Source: an uncultured Lachnospiraceae bacterium (GTDB lineage Bacteria > Bacillota > Clostridia > Lachnospirales > Lachnospiraceae). Taken from it: a stretch of DNA of 64,000 nucleotides. The translations under genes were made by a program, and so were the position numbers. The DNA is taken from contig CAJTXP010000016.1 in the NCBI GenBank assembly GCA_910583615.1, positions 1 through 64,000 on the forward strand, read 5' to 3'. The notes below the pieces were generated by a model that had not been told where the DNA came from, ran no database searches, and was given only the letters and a program-made list of their open reading frames with translations. Each line of letters opens with the position of its first letter. Positions within the stretch are counted from its first letter, which is position 1. Positions 15,091 through 24,562 of the stretch are shown one piece after another.

Positions 15091-16386
15091 TTACTGTATC
15101 TTCAGATTCGGCCATACCCACTCGATCATCTCATCCGGATACTGTTCATCCACAAACTGCTCCACCCGATTCCCTGCCGGCATGCCTTCCGTACGTTCCA
15201 CATAACGGATCATGGCCATGGCAGAGATCAGAACGTCACATGTCATCAGTACTACGCATACCCAGGTCAGGATCTTTCCCGTCACAGGCGGAATCTTCTC
15301 GATCCACCCGCTGATGGGCGGATAGCAGATCTTCACCCACACAAGCGCCAGAATCCCCCAGAAGATACAGAACAGAAGATTTGTCCTTCCGCCGATATTA
15401 AAAGGCATGTCGCTGTAATCCCAGAAAACAGTTCCGAAAAATACTTCTGTAAAAACACTGCACAGATATTCATAGGTACCTCCCAGAAAAAATCCTCCCA
15501 GAAAGATAAAACGGTCCTCCTTATCTGAAAAACCATGAAGAAGCACGGTTAAAAGCGCTGCTCCCACTCCCCATACAATACTGAAGGATCCGTAGAGAAC
15601 GCTGGAACGGCTCATCCAGATATCCGCCGTCAGTTTCACATAGACAGTCTCAATCAGATCTCCTCCCAGCGCGCTGATAAAAAACACCCAGATGATCTTA
15701 TCCAGACACAGTCCCCTGGCAAATACGTATCCGCTCTTTTCTTCCGCATCTGCCGGCTTCAGATTCGGATAAGCTTTGGTCAGACGCCTCCAGACATGTG
15801 CCGCAAGCCATCCTCCAATCGTCCGTTTCTGCTCCTTAAGCTCCTCTGACAGATCCTGCATTCCCTGAAGAAGCGGACGTTTCCTCACAGTATACACCAT
15901 CACCAGAAGGTCCGCCGCCAGAAGTATCAGAATCGTCAGAACCAGGATCTTCAGCAGAAAATCCGGAAGCATCTGAGCGCACACATACAGGAGCGGATGG
16001 ATCAGCAAAAGAACCGTAAGCGCCGCCGCACTCATGGCCAGAGTATAGACGATTCCCAGCTTTCGGCCGGCATAGATGGAATGCTCTTCATTCTTCCACA
16101 GCTTCTTTCCGGTAACCCGAACCGACATGTCGTCCGCCAGCTGGGCTCCGGCCGAGACAATAACCATAAATGCGGTAAACTGAAGCACGTATGCCCCGTT
16201 CAGCGACGGAATCACCAGAATCAGAAGATCCATGGTAATGCCGTAAGACAGGCACAGCGGCATATTGAAAAACCCGCGGTTGCAGAACTTTCCTGTGCGC
16301 ACCGCCATATACACAACTTCCATGCACCATCCAAGAAAAGCATAACATATCAGAAAAAATAAAAGTTCATATACATTGTATTCCAT
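15091..16386 (-). CDS. CmpB-like multi-pass membrane protein
   Basis: 431 residues, about 10 hydrophobic segments. The N-terminal LLFFLICYAFLGWCMEVVY and the second-half NIGGRTNLLFCIFWGILAL are signatures of the family annotated as putative ABC transporter permease (ABC_trans_CmpB). Two halves of similar pattern suggest an internal duplication. There is no ATPase in the same operon, and the family name rests on weak evidence, so transport is uncertain. GGACAGGAG precedes the start; a 49-codon frame lies 17 bases upstream on the same strand. Confidence 0.8.
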   Translation of the reverse strand: MEYNVYELLFFLICYAFLGWCMEVVYMAVRTGKFCNRGFFNMPLCLSYGITMDLLILVIPSLNGAYVLQFTAFMVIVSAGAQLADDMSVRVTGKKLWKNEEHSIYAGRKLGIVYTLAMSAAALTVLLLIHPLLYVCAQMLPDFLLKILVLTILILLAADLLVMVYTVRKRPLLQGMQDLSEELKEQKRTIGGWLAAHVWRRLTKAYPNLKPADAEEKSGYVFARGLCLDKIIWVFFISALGGDLIETVYVKLTADIWMSRSSVLYGSFSIVWGVGAALLTVLLHGFSDKEDRFIFLGGFFLGGTYEYLCSVFTEVFFGTVFWDYSDMPFNIGGRTNLLFCIFWGILALVWVKICYPPISGWIEKIPPVTGKILTWVCVVLMTCDVLISAMAMIRYVERTEGMPAGNRVEQFVDEQYPDEMIEWVWPNLKIQ

Positions 16387-16403
16387 GTCTCTGTCTCCTG
16401 TCC

Positions 16404-16553
16404 TTACTGCCGTTTTGCCGAATTTCCGGATCCGGAATCCCGGATCTTCTGTACCGCCTTTTTCCTGGTAAAGACAGGAATGAGCGATGCAGAAAATTCC
16501 TGATACTCTGCATCGCTCATCTTATTCAGTCTGTCCCTGACTTCTTTTCTCAT
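16404..16553 (-). CDS. Small 49-residue protein, possible AlkD N-terminal remnant
   Basis: ATG 16553 follows GAGGGATACAG; stop TAA at 16406-16404. RDRLNKMSDAEYQEFSASLI resembles the first helix of DNA alkylation repair (AlkD-like HEAT) proteins, which carry an L-x(4)-D-x(2)-Y-x(2)-F-x(3)-L-x-P pattern. The remaining 20 residues are basic and do not continue that fold. It may be the truncated head of such a gene or an independent small protein. It lies 17 bases before the CmpB-like gene. A perfect 14-bp inverted repeat lies inside it. Confidence 0.45.
   Translation of the reverse strand: MRKEVRDRLNKMSDAEYQEFSASLIPVFTRKKAVQKIRDSGSGNSAKRQ
16480..16520. repeat. Perfect 14-bp inverted repeat inside the small gene
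   Basis: ATGAGCGATGCAGA (16480-16493) and TCTGCATCGCTCAT (16507-16520) are exact reverse complements around 13 bases. The arms encode MSDAE and SASLI of the 49-residue protein. A hairpin this stable inside coding DNA is unusual. Confidence 0.85.
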
Positions 16554-16682
16554 CTGTATCCCTCATCATTATACGATATATTTTATCATGGCCGAAAGTT
16601 TCGCCTGCATGCCCGCTGCGCAGCAGCAGTCTGCACCTGCTCTCAAAGCATATAATATATCAGTATACAGACAGTCGTGACA

Positions 16683-17522
16683 TTATTCAAGATTTAATTT
16701 TTTAGACAAAATCCTCTCCGTAATGATATGAAGAATAACAATCTGTAAAACTGCAGCAGCAATCATATACAAAAGATACAGGCTGCTCATTGCCTCCATC
16801 AATCCCCAGGACATTCCATAGTAGTTGATGTCCGGCAATACATATCCCATAACCGCTCCGATTATATTTTCCACTACTGACGTAATGATCGAGATTCCTA
16901 TATAGGAAAGACAGGAGCCAACTACTTTATGCGTTGCAAACAGATGCCCCAGCGACATGGCCGCATACACATGATAAATGCTTCCCGCAGTTCCCAGAAT
17001 CATCATAATGATAAAAAGCAGCAGATTGATCCAGAATACCGGCCCCAGTTCCACAAAGCTGTCCAGAAAGTTTTTCCATATATATGCGAATATATAGACT
17101 ACATCGCTGGTGGAAAACACCGCCAGAATCATTCCGGAAAAAATGCCCACCACAATGCTGACAGAAGCAACCAGTGTCGCCGTCAGCGCCTTGGATACGA
17201 TCAGCTCCCATACTTTCACCGGAAGCGTAAACATCAGATACCCCTCTTCCTTCAGAAGTCCGTTCCAGAATCTCTGAATTACGAACATGATGGTCATCAC
17301 CAGAAGTCCGATCAGCACCGCCATAAACAACAAAATCATAATCACCATCAGAATACTGTTACCGGCATTCACGATCCAGCCCATCATGGGACTGTTCGCC
17401 CACTCCACAACTCCCCGTATGGAAAAGCTTAAAAGCAGCGAAATCACCGGCGCCAGGATCCACATGGGGATAAATGCCCTTGACATGGATTTCATATCAT
17501 ATTTCATCAGTTTTCCCAGCAT
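16683..17522 (-). CDS. ABC transporter permease of the GntR-linked operon
   Basis: 279-residue ABC-2-like permease with six hydrophobic segments, beginning MLGKLMKYDMKSMSRAF and including FNGLL/LMFTLPVKVWELIVSKA, a loop common to bacitracin/Ytr-type permeases. ATG 17522 overlaps the ATPase stop (TAATG); GGGGGAGGTGA stands 6 bases before it, which favours it over the ATG at 17528. It works with the ATPase encoded upstream. Probable role: efflux or sensing of a cell-wall-active compound, inferred from the YtrA-like regulator. Confidence 0.85.
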   Translation of the reverse strand: MLGKLMKYDMKSMSRAFIPMWILAPVISLLLSFSIRGVVEWANSPMMGWIVNAGNSILMVIMILLFMAVLIGLLVMTIMFVIQRFWNGLLKEEGYLMFTLPVKVWELIVSKALTATLVASVSIVVGIFSGMILAVFSTSDVVYIFAYIWKNFLDSFVELGPVFWINLLLFIIMMILGTAGSIYHVYAAMSLGHLFATHKVVGSCLSYIGISIITSVVENIIGAVMGYVLPDINYYGMSWGLMEAMSSLYLLYMIAAAVLQIVILHIITERILSKKLNLE

Positions 17523-18247
17523 TACCATTCACCTCCCCCGAACGGAACCGTCCGAAACACTTCACGGAACAGTTCATCTACGGATCTGCCTTCTTTTTCC
17601 CGGATATCATCTACCAGCTCCTGACGGATTATCTGCCCGTTCTGGATAAACAGTACTTCATCCAGCACCCGCTCCACATCAGAAATCAGATGCGTAGAAA
17701 TCAACACCGTTCCTTCCGGATTATAATTATTCAAAATCGTTGACAGGATATAATCCCGCGCCGCCGGATCCACGCCGGCAATCGGTTCATCCAGAAGATA
17801 CAGTTTTGCTCTGCGGCTCATGGCCAGAACCAGCTGCACCTTCTCCTTCGTCCCTTTGGAAAGAGTCTTCATGCGAAGCTTTTCATCAATCTGCAGAGCT
17901 TTGCACATATGTTCCGCCTTCTCCCGGTCAAAATCCATATAAAAATCTTCAAACAGGTCAAACAGATCTCTGACTTTCATCCATCCTGCAAAGTAGGGTT
18001 TATCCGGCAGATAACTGATGATCGACTTTGTGTAGACGCCCGGCTCTGCGCCATCCACCAGTACGATGCCGTTATCTGCCGTCAGAAGCCCGTTCAGTAT
18101 CTTGATCAGTGTAGTCTTCCCGGAACCGTTCGGACCCAGAAGCCCCACGATCCTGCCGCTTTCCAGCTGCAGGTTCAGCCCCCGCAGCGCCGGCCTGCTG
18201 CCATAACTCTTCCACACATCCTGACATTGAATCAACATCCCGCTCAT
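17522..18247 (-). CDS. ABC transporter ATP-binding protein (Ytr/Bcr type)
   Basis: 241 residues. Walker A GPNGSGKTT near 40, signature LSKGTKEKVQLVLAMSR near 133 (SKG variant typical of drug/antibiotic ABC ATPases), Walker B LYLLDEPIAGVD. The start codon at 18247 abuts the GntR stop at 18248. It forms a repressor-ATPase-permease operon. Confidence 0.93.
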   Translation of the reverse strand: MSGMLIQCQDVWKSYGSRPALRGLNLQLESGRIVGLLGPNGSGKTTLIKILNGLLTADNGIVLVDGAEPGVYTKSIISYLPDKPYFAGWMKVRDLFDLFEDFYMDFDREKAEHMCKALQIDEKLRMKTLSKGTKEKVQLVLAMSRRAKLYLLDEPIAGVDPAARDYILSTILNNYNPEGTVLISTHLISDVERVLDEVLFIQNGQIIRQELVDDIREKEGRSVDELFREVFRTVPFGGGEW

Positions 18248-18607
18248 CTATCCATTTCTCCTTTTCAACAGCGCCAGAGCCTGTTCCTCTGTATAGCCAA
18301 GCTCTGCGGCAGAATCATAAAACTGTCTGATAATATTTTCTGCCAGTGTCCTTCTCATACCCTCAAGTATGGCTCCGTCCTCTGTCACCGTCCTCCCCAT
18401 GGTACGGTTTGTCACTGTAAGCCCGTCGTTGTCCAGAGCTGCCAGAGCCCGCTGCATCGTATTGGGGTTCACTCCCGCTTCTGCTGCAAGCTCCCTCACG
18501 CTTGGTAATTTTTCCCCTGCATGATACCAGCCTGACAGAATCTTTCTTGTCAGCTGTTCCTGCAGCTGTATCCATATAGGGCGATTGTCATCCAGTTTCC
18601 ATTCCAT
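18248..18607 (-). CDS. GntR-family repressor, YtrA subfamily
   Basis: 119 residues: an N-terminal winged HTH (IWIQLQEQLTRKILSGWY, then EKLPSVRELAAEAGVNPNT and the RALAALDNDGL wing) and a short helical tail of about 45 residues, the YtrA layout rather than the long FadR/HutC effector domain. It is first in an operon with an ATPase and a permease, and a palindromic operator lies 30 bases upstream, so autorepression relieved by a wall-active drug is likely by analogy with ytrA. Confidence 0.93.
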   Translation of the reverse strand: MEWKLDDNRPIWIQLQEQLTRKILSGWYHAGEKLPSVRELAAEAGVNPNTMQRALAALDNDGLTVTNRTMGRTVTEDGAILEGMRRTLAENIIRQFYDSAAELGYTEEQALALLKRRNG

Positions 18608-18636
18608 CTGCCCTCTCCTTTCGTCTGGTTGTGTCG

Positions 18637-18658
18637 TTGTATTATTTATTTAATACAA
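18637..18658. promoter_or_regulatory. Operator of the GntR-ABC operon
   Basis: TTGTATTA (18637-18644) and TAATACAA (18651-18658) are exact inverted repeats around 6 bases, 30 bases upstream of the GntR start codon. The position and symmetry fit a YtrA-type repressor site. Confidence 0.7.
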
Positions 18659-18727
18659 TAATATATCAATTCTTCTGTTTTGTCAACCAGATTTCCGTAA
18701 ATTTCCACAAAAAGCTGCTACAGAAAA

Positions 18728-18757
18728 CGCTCCTGCCTGAGTACACAGGCAGGAGCG
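18728..18757 (-). terminator. Rho-independent terminator downstream of the solute-binding gene
   Basis: A 12-bp perfect stem, CGCTCCTGCCTG (18728-18739) with its mirror (18746-18757) around AGTACA. On the minus strand it is followed by TTTTCTG. It lies 113 bases after the solute-binding protein stop. Confidence 0.8.
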
Positions 18758-18870
18758 TCTTCTGCAACATCCCCTTGTCTGATCCAGTCCATGCAACACG
18801 GATGAATACGCAGGCAGAGACATGTTCCGCAGCAGCCCTGAGAGTGCCCGGCACAAGGTCGGCGAACGTT

Positions 18871-20175
18871 TTACGGCAGTCCCTCCTGCAGTCTGTCAAA
18901 CGCTTCCATGCACTCATCCACAGAAGCTCCGCTCAGCAGTTCCCTCACAATCAGGCAGGTATTTCCCCACAGTTCCAGCTTTATACCGGCATTCGAGCCC
19001 AGCACGTAGACTCCTTCATCAAACCGGTCTCTCAGAGGTTTCAGGGCTTCCACACAATCCACCTTTACATTCCTGGACGGAGAGATCACCCGGTTATGCT
19101 CCGAGTACAGCTGCAACGCCTCATCAGAAGTGATGATCTCTATCACATTCATGGCATCTTCCATATGTTCTGCATCAGAAGGAACTCCGTATCCGGTCAT
19201 GGACAGGACCGGCATGGGACCATAATCCGTCGGAAATCCGATCACCTGCATGTGAAAGTCTGTATCTCCGTATGCTGTTTTTGTATTTGCAGCCCCCCAG
19301 TAAGCCATGACTATCGGCGTCTTCTGTGACAGGAAATCCGGTCTTTCCCCTTCTATTGCTTCATACGTAAACGCAGCCTGGGCGTCAATATACCCCAGAT
19401 CCATCATTTCTTTCAGATATTCAAAACCGGGACGCATATAATCACTGTATCTGGCCTCGTTATTGTTCAAAGCCTGGATCCCGGCTTCCGTATTCCCTCC
19501 GTTGTACAGATCCGCAAACCCGATTGCGAAGACAAACGTCTCCAGCCACCAGCGGTTGGCACCTATGGGAGTTTCAATCCCGTTCTCTTTAAATATCCGG
19601 CAGCATTCCAGCAGATCCTCCGGTTTCTCAGGCAGTTCAAGCCCATACCGGTCAAACATATCCTTATTGATGAACAGTCCATAGGCCACAACTTCCTGAG
19701 GGATTGCCACCAGTTTTCCATCGACTGTATTGGCAGTCTTCACTACCTCCCGCAGGTTCTCTGCGCTCTCCAGTCCGGACAGGTCTGCCAGCCTGCCCTC
19801 CACGCCCAGTGCCTTGATCGTATCCGGATTCATCAGATACAGATCATCCATATGATTTCTCGCACGGTCCAAAGCCACCTCATCATAAGTTTTTTCCTGA
19901 TAGTTGTCAGCCGTATAGGTCCTGTAAGCCACTGTCAGATCCAGCGCTTCCTCTGCCATGATAAACGTCAGATCCGCAGCGCTCCTTGCCGTATTTTTCG
20001 CATCGGGATTTGATTTTTCCATGGGTCCGAACAGGTAAACCGTCTTCTCCTCCACTTCCTGCCCGACGACAAGATTCCGGTCCTCCGGAAATCCTCCCCG
20101 TCCGCATGCAGCCGTCGTAAACAGCAGAAATCCCGTAAAGAGCGTCACGGTTGTTCTTTTGACCCTTTTCCCCAT
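18871..20175 (-). CDS. Extracellular solute-binding lipoprotein (family 1)
   Basis: 434 residues. The signal peptide ends in a lipobox-like TTAACGRG, so the mature protein is lipid-anchored from Cys 24. The rest fits the two-lobe family 1 binding fold: AYRTYTADNYQEKTYDEVAL early, DLYLMNPDTIKALG, then KLVAIPQEVVAYGLFINKDM, a typical sugar-binding core. No transporter permeases or ATPase are adjacent; instead it follows a hybrid histidine kinase by 7 bases. It may therefore serve as a ligand sensor for that kinase rather than for uptake. Confidence 0.88.
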   Translation of the reverse strand: MGKRVKRTTVTLFTGFLLFTTAACGRGGFPEDRNLVVGQEVEEKTVYLFGPMEKSNPDAKNTARSAADLTFIMAEEALDLTVAYRTYTADNYQEKTYDEVALDRARNHMDDLYLMNPDTIKALGVEGRLADLSGLESAENLREVVKTANTVDGKLVAIPQEVVAYGLFINKDMFDRYGLELPEKPEDLLECCRIFKENGIETPIGANRWWLETFVFAIGFADLYNGGNTEAGIQALNNNEARYSDYMRPGFEYLKEMMDLGYIDAQAAFTYEAIEGERPDFLSQKTPIVMAYWGAANTKTAYGDTDFHMQVIGFPTDYGPMPVLSMTGYGVPSDAEHMEDAMNVIEIITSDEALQLYSEHNRVISPSRNVKVDCVEALKPLRDRFDEGVYVLGSNAGIKLELWGNTCLIVRELLSGASVDECMEAFDRLQEGLP

Positions 20176-20182
20176 ATACTGC

Positions 20183-22387
20183 TCACACCCTTTCCTTTAA
20201 TAACTGATTCAGCGCCTTCTTCAGCGCATCCATATTGACCGGCTTGGCCACGTGTGCATCCATCCCTGCATCCATGGCATCTTTCACATCCTCCGCAAAA
20301 GCATTGGCTGTCATGGCAATGATCGGTATGCTCCCTGCCTCCTCATGTGCGGAATTCCTGATTTTTCCCGTCGCCTCATAACCGTTCATCACCGGCATCT
20401 GTACATCCATCAGGACTGCGTCAAAGCTTCCAGGTTCGGAGCCAAGAAAACGTTCTGCCGCCTCCTGGCCATTGACCATAATCTCGCATGTCGCTCCCTC
20501 AATATCCAGAAGCTCCTGAAGAATCTCCCCATTGATCTCATTATCCTCTGCCACAAGAAAATGCCGTCCCTCCAGAATATTTCCATAATCATCTTCTTCC
20601 CCGCCGCTCCTGTCATCCGCTTCTTCCTGATCCTCTTCCTTCTCTTCTGCAATGCGCAGCGAAAGGTCCACCGTAAAAAGGCTTCCCCTCCCCACTTCAC
20701 TGGCCACCTCAATGGTCCCGCCCATAAGTTCCACAATGTTCTTCGTGATGGTCATGCCAAGTCCTGTTCCCTGAACCTTATTGGTAGTACTGTTCTCCGC
20801 TCTGGTAAATGCGTCAAAAATAACCTGCAGATATTCCGGAGTCATACCGCATCCGTTATCCTCCACCTCAATCCGGATATGCTCATACTGTTCACTCTGC
20901 GGTTCCAGTCCGATTACCCGCAGCTTTACCCATCCGCCTTCCTGTGTATATTTGACTGCATTGGACAACAGATTAAGCAGGATCTGATTAAGCCTGGTCT
21001 CGTCTCCAGTCAGGCGTTCATGCCGGATACCTGTCTTTGTGATCTCAAAGATCTGATTCTTGTCTCCGGCCGCCGGGCGGATGATCGCATCCACTGATGA
21101 GAGGACATGATTCAGGTCAAACTCATCAATGGTAAGCACCACTTTCCCGCTCTCAATCTTGGACACATCCAGAATGTCATTGATCAGGCCCAGAAGATGC
21201 CTGCCGGACACCATGATCTTCCTCGTATATTCTCTGACCCGCTCCGGATCCCCGACGTTTTGCTCAAGCAGTGTCGTAAATCCCAGAATGGCATTCATGG
21301 GCGTTCGGATATCATGAGACATATTCGACAGAAATGTGGTCTTGGAACTGTTTGCAATCTGTGCCTGCTTCAGTGCTTCGGACAGCTGAAGATTGTGAAA
21401 CTCCCGCTCTTTTGCACGTTCTCTCCGAATCTTCTTCTTATGGATTTCATTCATATAAAACAAAAAGCAGCAGAGCAGAAAAGTTCCCAGCATGACAAAT
21501 ACTACGATCATGATGTTCTGCTTCACTGCGCGCCCTTCCCGCTGTATGGCCTCCACCGGCACATAGCCGATCAGGTACAGAAAACCATCGCCCACAGACC
21601 ACATATAGATCAGAGACTCCCTGCCCTGTACATTATGGTAAAACATGACATTGGCCCCATCCGCAATATTTTCCGTAATCATGTTCTGAATGTCCGCTTC
21701 CACAATCTGATTGGCCCGACAGAAATCCTGCAGATTCAGGTGTCCGGCGTCCCGCTCTCCCATACCCTTGGGCTTCAGTACGAATCTCTGACTCTTCACA
21801 TCCATGATATAAAGGGTCGCATTGGAGTTATAAAAATTATCCGGAAGGGCTTCGTCAAAAAAATCATATACATACTCCATATAAAGTTCCGCAGCCTCTC
21901 CATTTTTCTTCACCACCGGACACTTCATGGTATATGCCCATGTTCCCATATTATTCAGATACGACTGAGATACCAGAAGTCCCTCCACCGTCTTCCGGCC
22001 GGAAAAATCCAGCTCCTCCAGGAGGAACACCTGGTCTGTATTCGAAATCCCCTCTGCTGCCCCTTCATCCACGAGCGATACCCGAACCATGGCATTATTC
22101 CTGTCGCGTGAGCGGATATACTCTTCAGGATCCTCAGCCACGGACAGTTCTTTTGCCGCCTGTTTCTGATTCTCCGCCTCCATCTGGAGAATCGTCTCTA
22201 TCGTTCCCTGGATCAAATCCAGGCTTTCGCTCAGATTCCCAATGGCAGAAACAGACATTTCCTTTGTGATCCTTCTGGACACAGAAAATACGACTGTGCC
22301 AAGGACACAGAAAAACAATATAATGGAAGCGATAAAAAGCTTCCCGCTGTCGAATCCCCTGTTCTTTTTTTCCTTTTCCATCTTCAC
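20183..22387 (-). CDS. Hybrid sensor histidine kinase/response regulator
   Basis: 734 residues. TM1 at about 17-38, an extracytoplasmic sensor domain (about 40-285), TM2 (IMIVVFVMLGTFLLCCFLFY). HisKA has the phospho-acceptor histidine in SNMSHDIRTPMNAILGF. HATPase_c shows NLLSNAVKYT, DNGCGM and GTGLGM boxes. A C-terminal receiver (FLVAEDNEINGE; phospho-Asp in AVLMDVQMPVMNGYEA; Lys in AHVAKP) follows. There is no output DNA-binding domain. It is paired with the solute-binding lipoprotein 7 bases downstream, so the sensor domain may read that protein's ligand state. Confidence 0.93.
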   Translation of the reverse strand: MKMEKEKKNRGFDSGKLFIASIILFFCVLGTVVFSVSRRITKEMSVSAIGNLSESLDLIQGTIETILQMEAENQKQAAKELSVAEDPEEYIRSRDRNNAMVRVSLVDEGAAEGISNTDQVFLLEELDFSGRKTVEGLLVSQSYLNNMGTWAYTMKCPVVKKNGEAAELYMEYVYDFFDEALPDNFYNSNATLYIMDVKSQRFVLKPKGMGERDAGHLNLQDFCRANQIVEADIQNMITENIADGANVMFYHNVQGRESLIYMWSVGDGFLYLIGYVPVEAIQREGRAVKQNIMIVVFVMLGTFLLCCFLFYMNEIHKKKIRRERAKEREFHNLQLSEALKQAQIANSSKTTFLSNMSHDIRTPMNAILGFTTLLEQNVGDPERVREYTRKIMVSGRHLLGLINDILDVSKIESGKVVLTIDEFDLNHVLSSVDAIIRPAAGDKNQIFEITKTGIRHERLTGDETRLNQILLNLLSNAVKYTQEGGWVKLRVIGLEPQSEQYEHIRIEVEDNGCGMTPEYLQVIFDAFTRAENSTTNKVQGTGLGMTITKNIVELMGGTIEVASEVGRGSLFTVDLSLRIAEEKEEDQEEADDRSGGEEDDYGNILEGRHFLVAEDNEINGEILQELLDIEGATCEIMVNGQEAAERFLGSEPGSFDAVLMDVQMPVMNGYEATGKIRNSAHEEAGSIPIIAMTANAFAEDVKDAMDAGMDAHVAKPVNMDALKKALNQLLKERV

Positions 22388-22507
22388 CTTACACCTGTTA
22401 TTCCCGAATCAATGCTGCCTATATTTATATTATAATCTGAAATACAAATATCGGCAATCAATTTTTCAATCGGCAGGCGTCCCGGACGGCGTGGGTATAA
22501 AAAGCAA

Positions 22508-24562
22508 CTATAAGAAAAAGGATCCGACCTGGTAGACCAGAAACGCTGCGGTCCATGCCGTCGCCAGCTGGAATGCCGCCATGGCGCCTGTCCATTTCCA
22601 GCTTCCGGTCTCTCTCCTGATGGTCGCCACTGCCGCCATACAGGGCACATACAGCAGACAGAACACCATCAGTGCATAGGCGTTCAACGCGCCAAATCCC
22701 ATACTGCCAAGCAATACGGACAGACTCGACATCCCTGCTTCCGTCGTAACATTTCCGATTCCGAACAGGACAGAACAGCTGGACACTACCACTTCCTTGG
22801 CTGCAATACCGGAGATCAGAGCCAGTACGATCTGCCAGTATCCAAGACCGACGGGCGCAAAAACCGGCACCAGTACCTTCCCGATGTAAGCTCCGAAGCT
22901 CTGATCCATATTCGACGTAAATCCATGAAAACCAAAGTTCATCACCAGCCACATGACAACAGACGCCAGAAAAATCGTAGTCCCTGCCTTGGACAGATAG
23001 TCCTTGATCTTTTCTGAGACATAGACATAGATCGTATGCGCATTGGGGGTCTTATACTCCGGAAGCTCAATCAGCAGCATATTGCCGTCTTTTCCCCTGT
23101 CTGCAGACTTCAGCACAAAAGCGGTCAGAATCGCCGCCGCAAGTCCCAGCACATACATGGAAAATGCTGCAATCATCGCCCGGTCTCCAAAAAACAGTTC
23201 TGAAAACATGACATAAATCGGAAGCCTTGCACTGCAGGACATAAACGGAGTGATCAGAATCGTCTTCATCCGATCCCTCCGGTTTTCCAGTACCCTGGAA
23301 GCCATGACGGCAGGCACCGTGCAGCCAAAACCCAGAAGCATGGGCAGAAATGCCCGTCCGGACAGTCCGATCCTGCCCATAATGCCGTCCATCACATAGG
23401 CAACCCTTGCCATATATCCGCTGTCTTCCAGAAAGGCCAGCGCCAGGAACAGGATAAATATATTGGGCAGGAAGGTCAGAATACCTCCAACGCCGGCAAT
23501 GATGCCGTCCGTAATCAGGGAAATCAGCATATCAGCCGTTCCCATGGCAAGAAGCCCGCCGGTCACTGCATCTGTCAGCCATTCCAGCAGCACCTCAAAA
23601 TACCCTTTCAGCCAGTCCCCCACTGTAAAGGTCAGAAAGAATACGCCTGCCATGATCAGCAGAAACACCGGAAGCCCCAGAACCGGATGGGTCAGTATCC
23701 GGTCGGTCCGGTCCGTCGACTCCGCCTTTCTCGTCCGGTTCGCCACACACTCTGCAATCACTTCTTCAATAAACCCAAACTTCTGATTAATGATCTCTTT
23801 CTCATAGTCCTGATCCAGAATATCGGAAAAATCCAGCGGATATTTTTCTTTCAGTTCCTGATCGTTTTCCAGGATCTTGATGGCATGCCATCTGAGATTA
23901 TCCATACCTGGATATGTCTTTTTCAGGCGCTCTCCGATTTCGTCGATCTTGTCCTCAATCTCATCGGTATACACCATGGCATAATATTTATGATGTTCCC
24001 CTGCATCCTTATGGCTGCTGGTTTCCGGATCATGATGATGAATGAGTTTCTCTCCCTGCGCCTTATCCTGATGATGAGCCACTGTATGGATCAGAATTTC
24101 CAGTCCCGTCTTACGTCTTGCCGACACCGGAACACAGGGAATTCCCAGCATCTCCGGAAGACGGTGAAGATCGATCTCCATTCCCCGTTCCTGCACAATA
24201 TCCATCATGTTCAGCGCCAGCACCACCGGCTTTCCAAGCTCTATCAGCTGCAGCGTCAGATACAGATTCCGTTCCAGCGCCGAGGCATCCGCAACATCCA
24301 CGATTACGTCCACGTCATCGCTTAAAATATACTGCCTTGTAACGGTTTCTTCCATTGTATAAGAAGCCAGGCTGTACGTCCCCGGCAGATCCACAAGCCG
24401 GTATGTCTCATCATGAAGCCGCATGGCGCCTTCCTTCTTCTCCACAGTCACGCCCGGCCAGTTGGCCACCTTCAGATTCGCCCCTGTATAGGCGTTGAAC
24501 AGCGTCGTTTTTCCACAGTTCGGATTTCCCACAAATCCGATCGTCAATTCTTTTGTGCTCAT
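22508..24562 (-). CDS. feoB: Ferrous iron transporter B
   Basis: 684 residues. N-terminal G protein: GNPNCGKT (12-19), G3 DLPGTY, NMMD (118-121), SAR (147-149). Then a linker with an unusual cluster of nine histidines between residues 159 and 191, followed by the polytopic membrane domain with two Gate motifs (GFGCTVPAVMASRVLENRRDR; the second ends in GIAAKEVVVS). It imports Fe(II). Its start overlaps feoA by 4 bases (ATGA). No feoC is present. A 39-bp palindrome upstream of feoA suggests iron-dependent repression. Length is somewhat short against the 750-residue E. coli protein but normal for clostridia. Confidence 0.96.
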   Translation of the reverse strand: MSTKELTIGFVGNPNCGKTTLFNAYTGANLKVANWPGVTVEKKEGAMRLHDETYRLVDLPGTYSLASYTMEETVTRQYILSDDVDVIVDVADASALERNLYLTLQLIELGKPVVLALNMMDIVQERGMEIDLHRLPEMLGIPCVPVSARRKTGLEILIHTVAHHQDKAQGEKLIHHHDPETSSHKDAGEHHKYYAMVYTDEIEDKIDEIGERLKKTYPGMDNLRWHAIKILENDQELKEKYPLDFSDILDQDYEKEIINQKFGFIEEVIAECVANRTRKAESTDRTDRILTHPVLGLPVFLLIMAGVFFLTFTVGDWLKGYFEVLLEWLTDAVTGGLLAMGTADMLISLITDGIIAGVGGILTFLPNIFILFLALAFLEDSGYMARVAYVMDGIMGRIGLSGRAFLPMLLGFGCTVPAVMASRVLENRRDRMKTILITPFMSCSARLPIYVMFSELFFGDRAMIAAFSMYVLGLAAAILTAFVLKSADRGKDGNMLLIELPEYKTPNAHTIYVYVSEKIKDYLSKAGTTIFLASVVMWLVMNFGFHGFTSNMDQSFGAYIGKVLVPVFAPVGLGYWQIVLALISGIAAKEVVVSSCSVLFGIGNVTTEAGMSSLSVLLGSMGFGALNAYALMVFCLLYVPCMAAVATIRRETGSWKWTGAMAAFQLATAWTAAFLVYQVGSFFL

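Noticed and set aside
16683..18607. Bacitracin-type BceRSAB system
   Set aside because: The permease has about six segments and the regulator is GntR/YtrA, not a two-component system.
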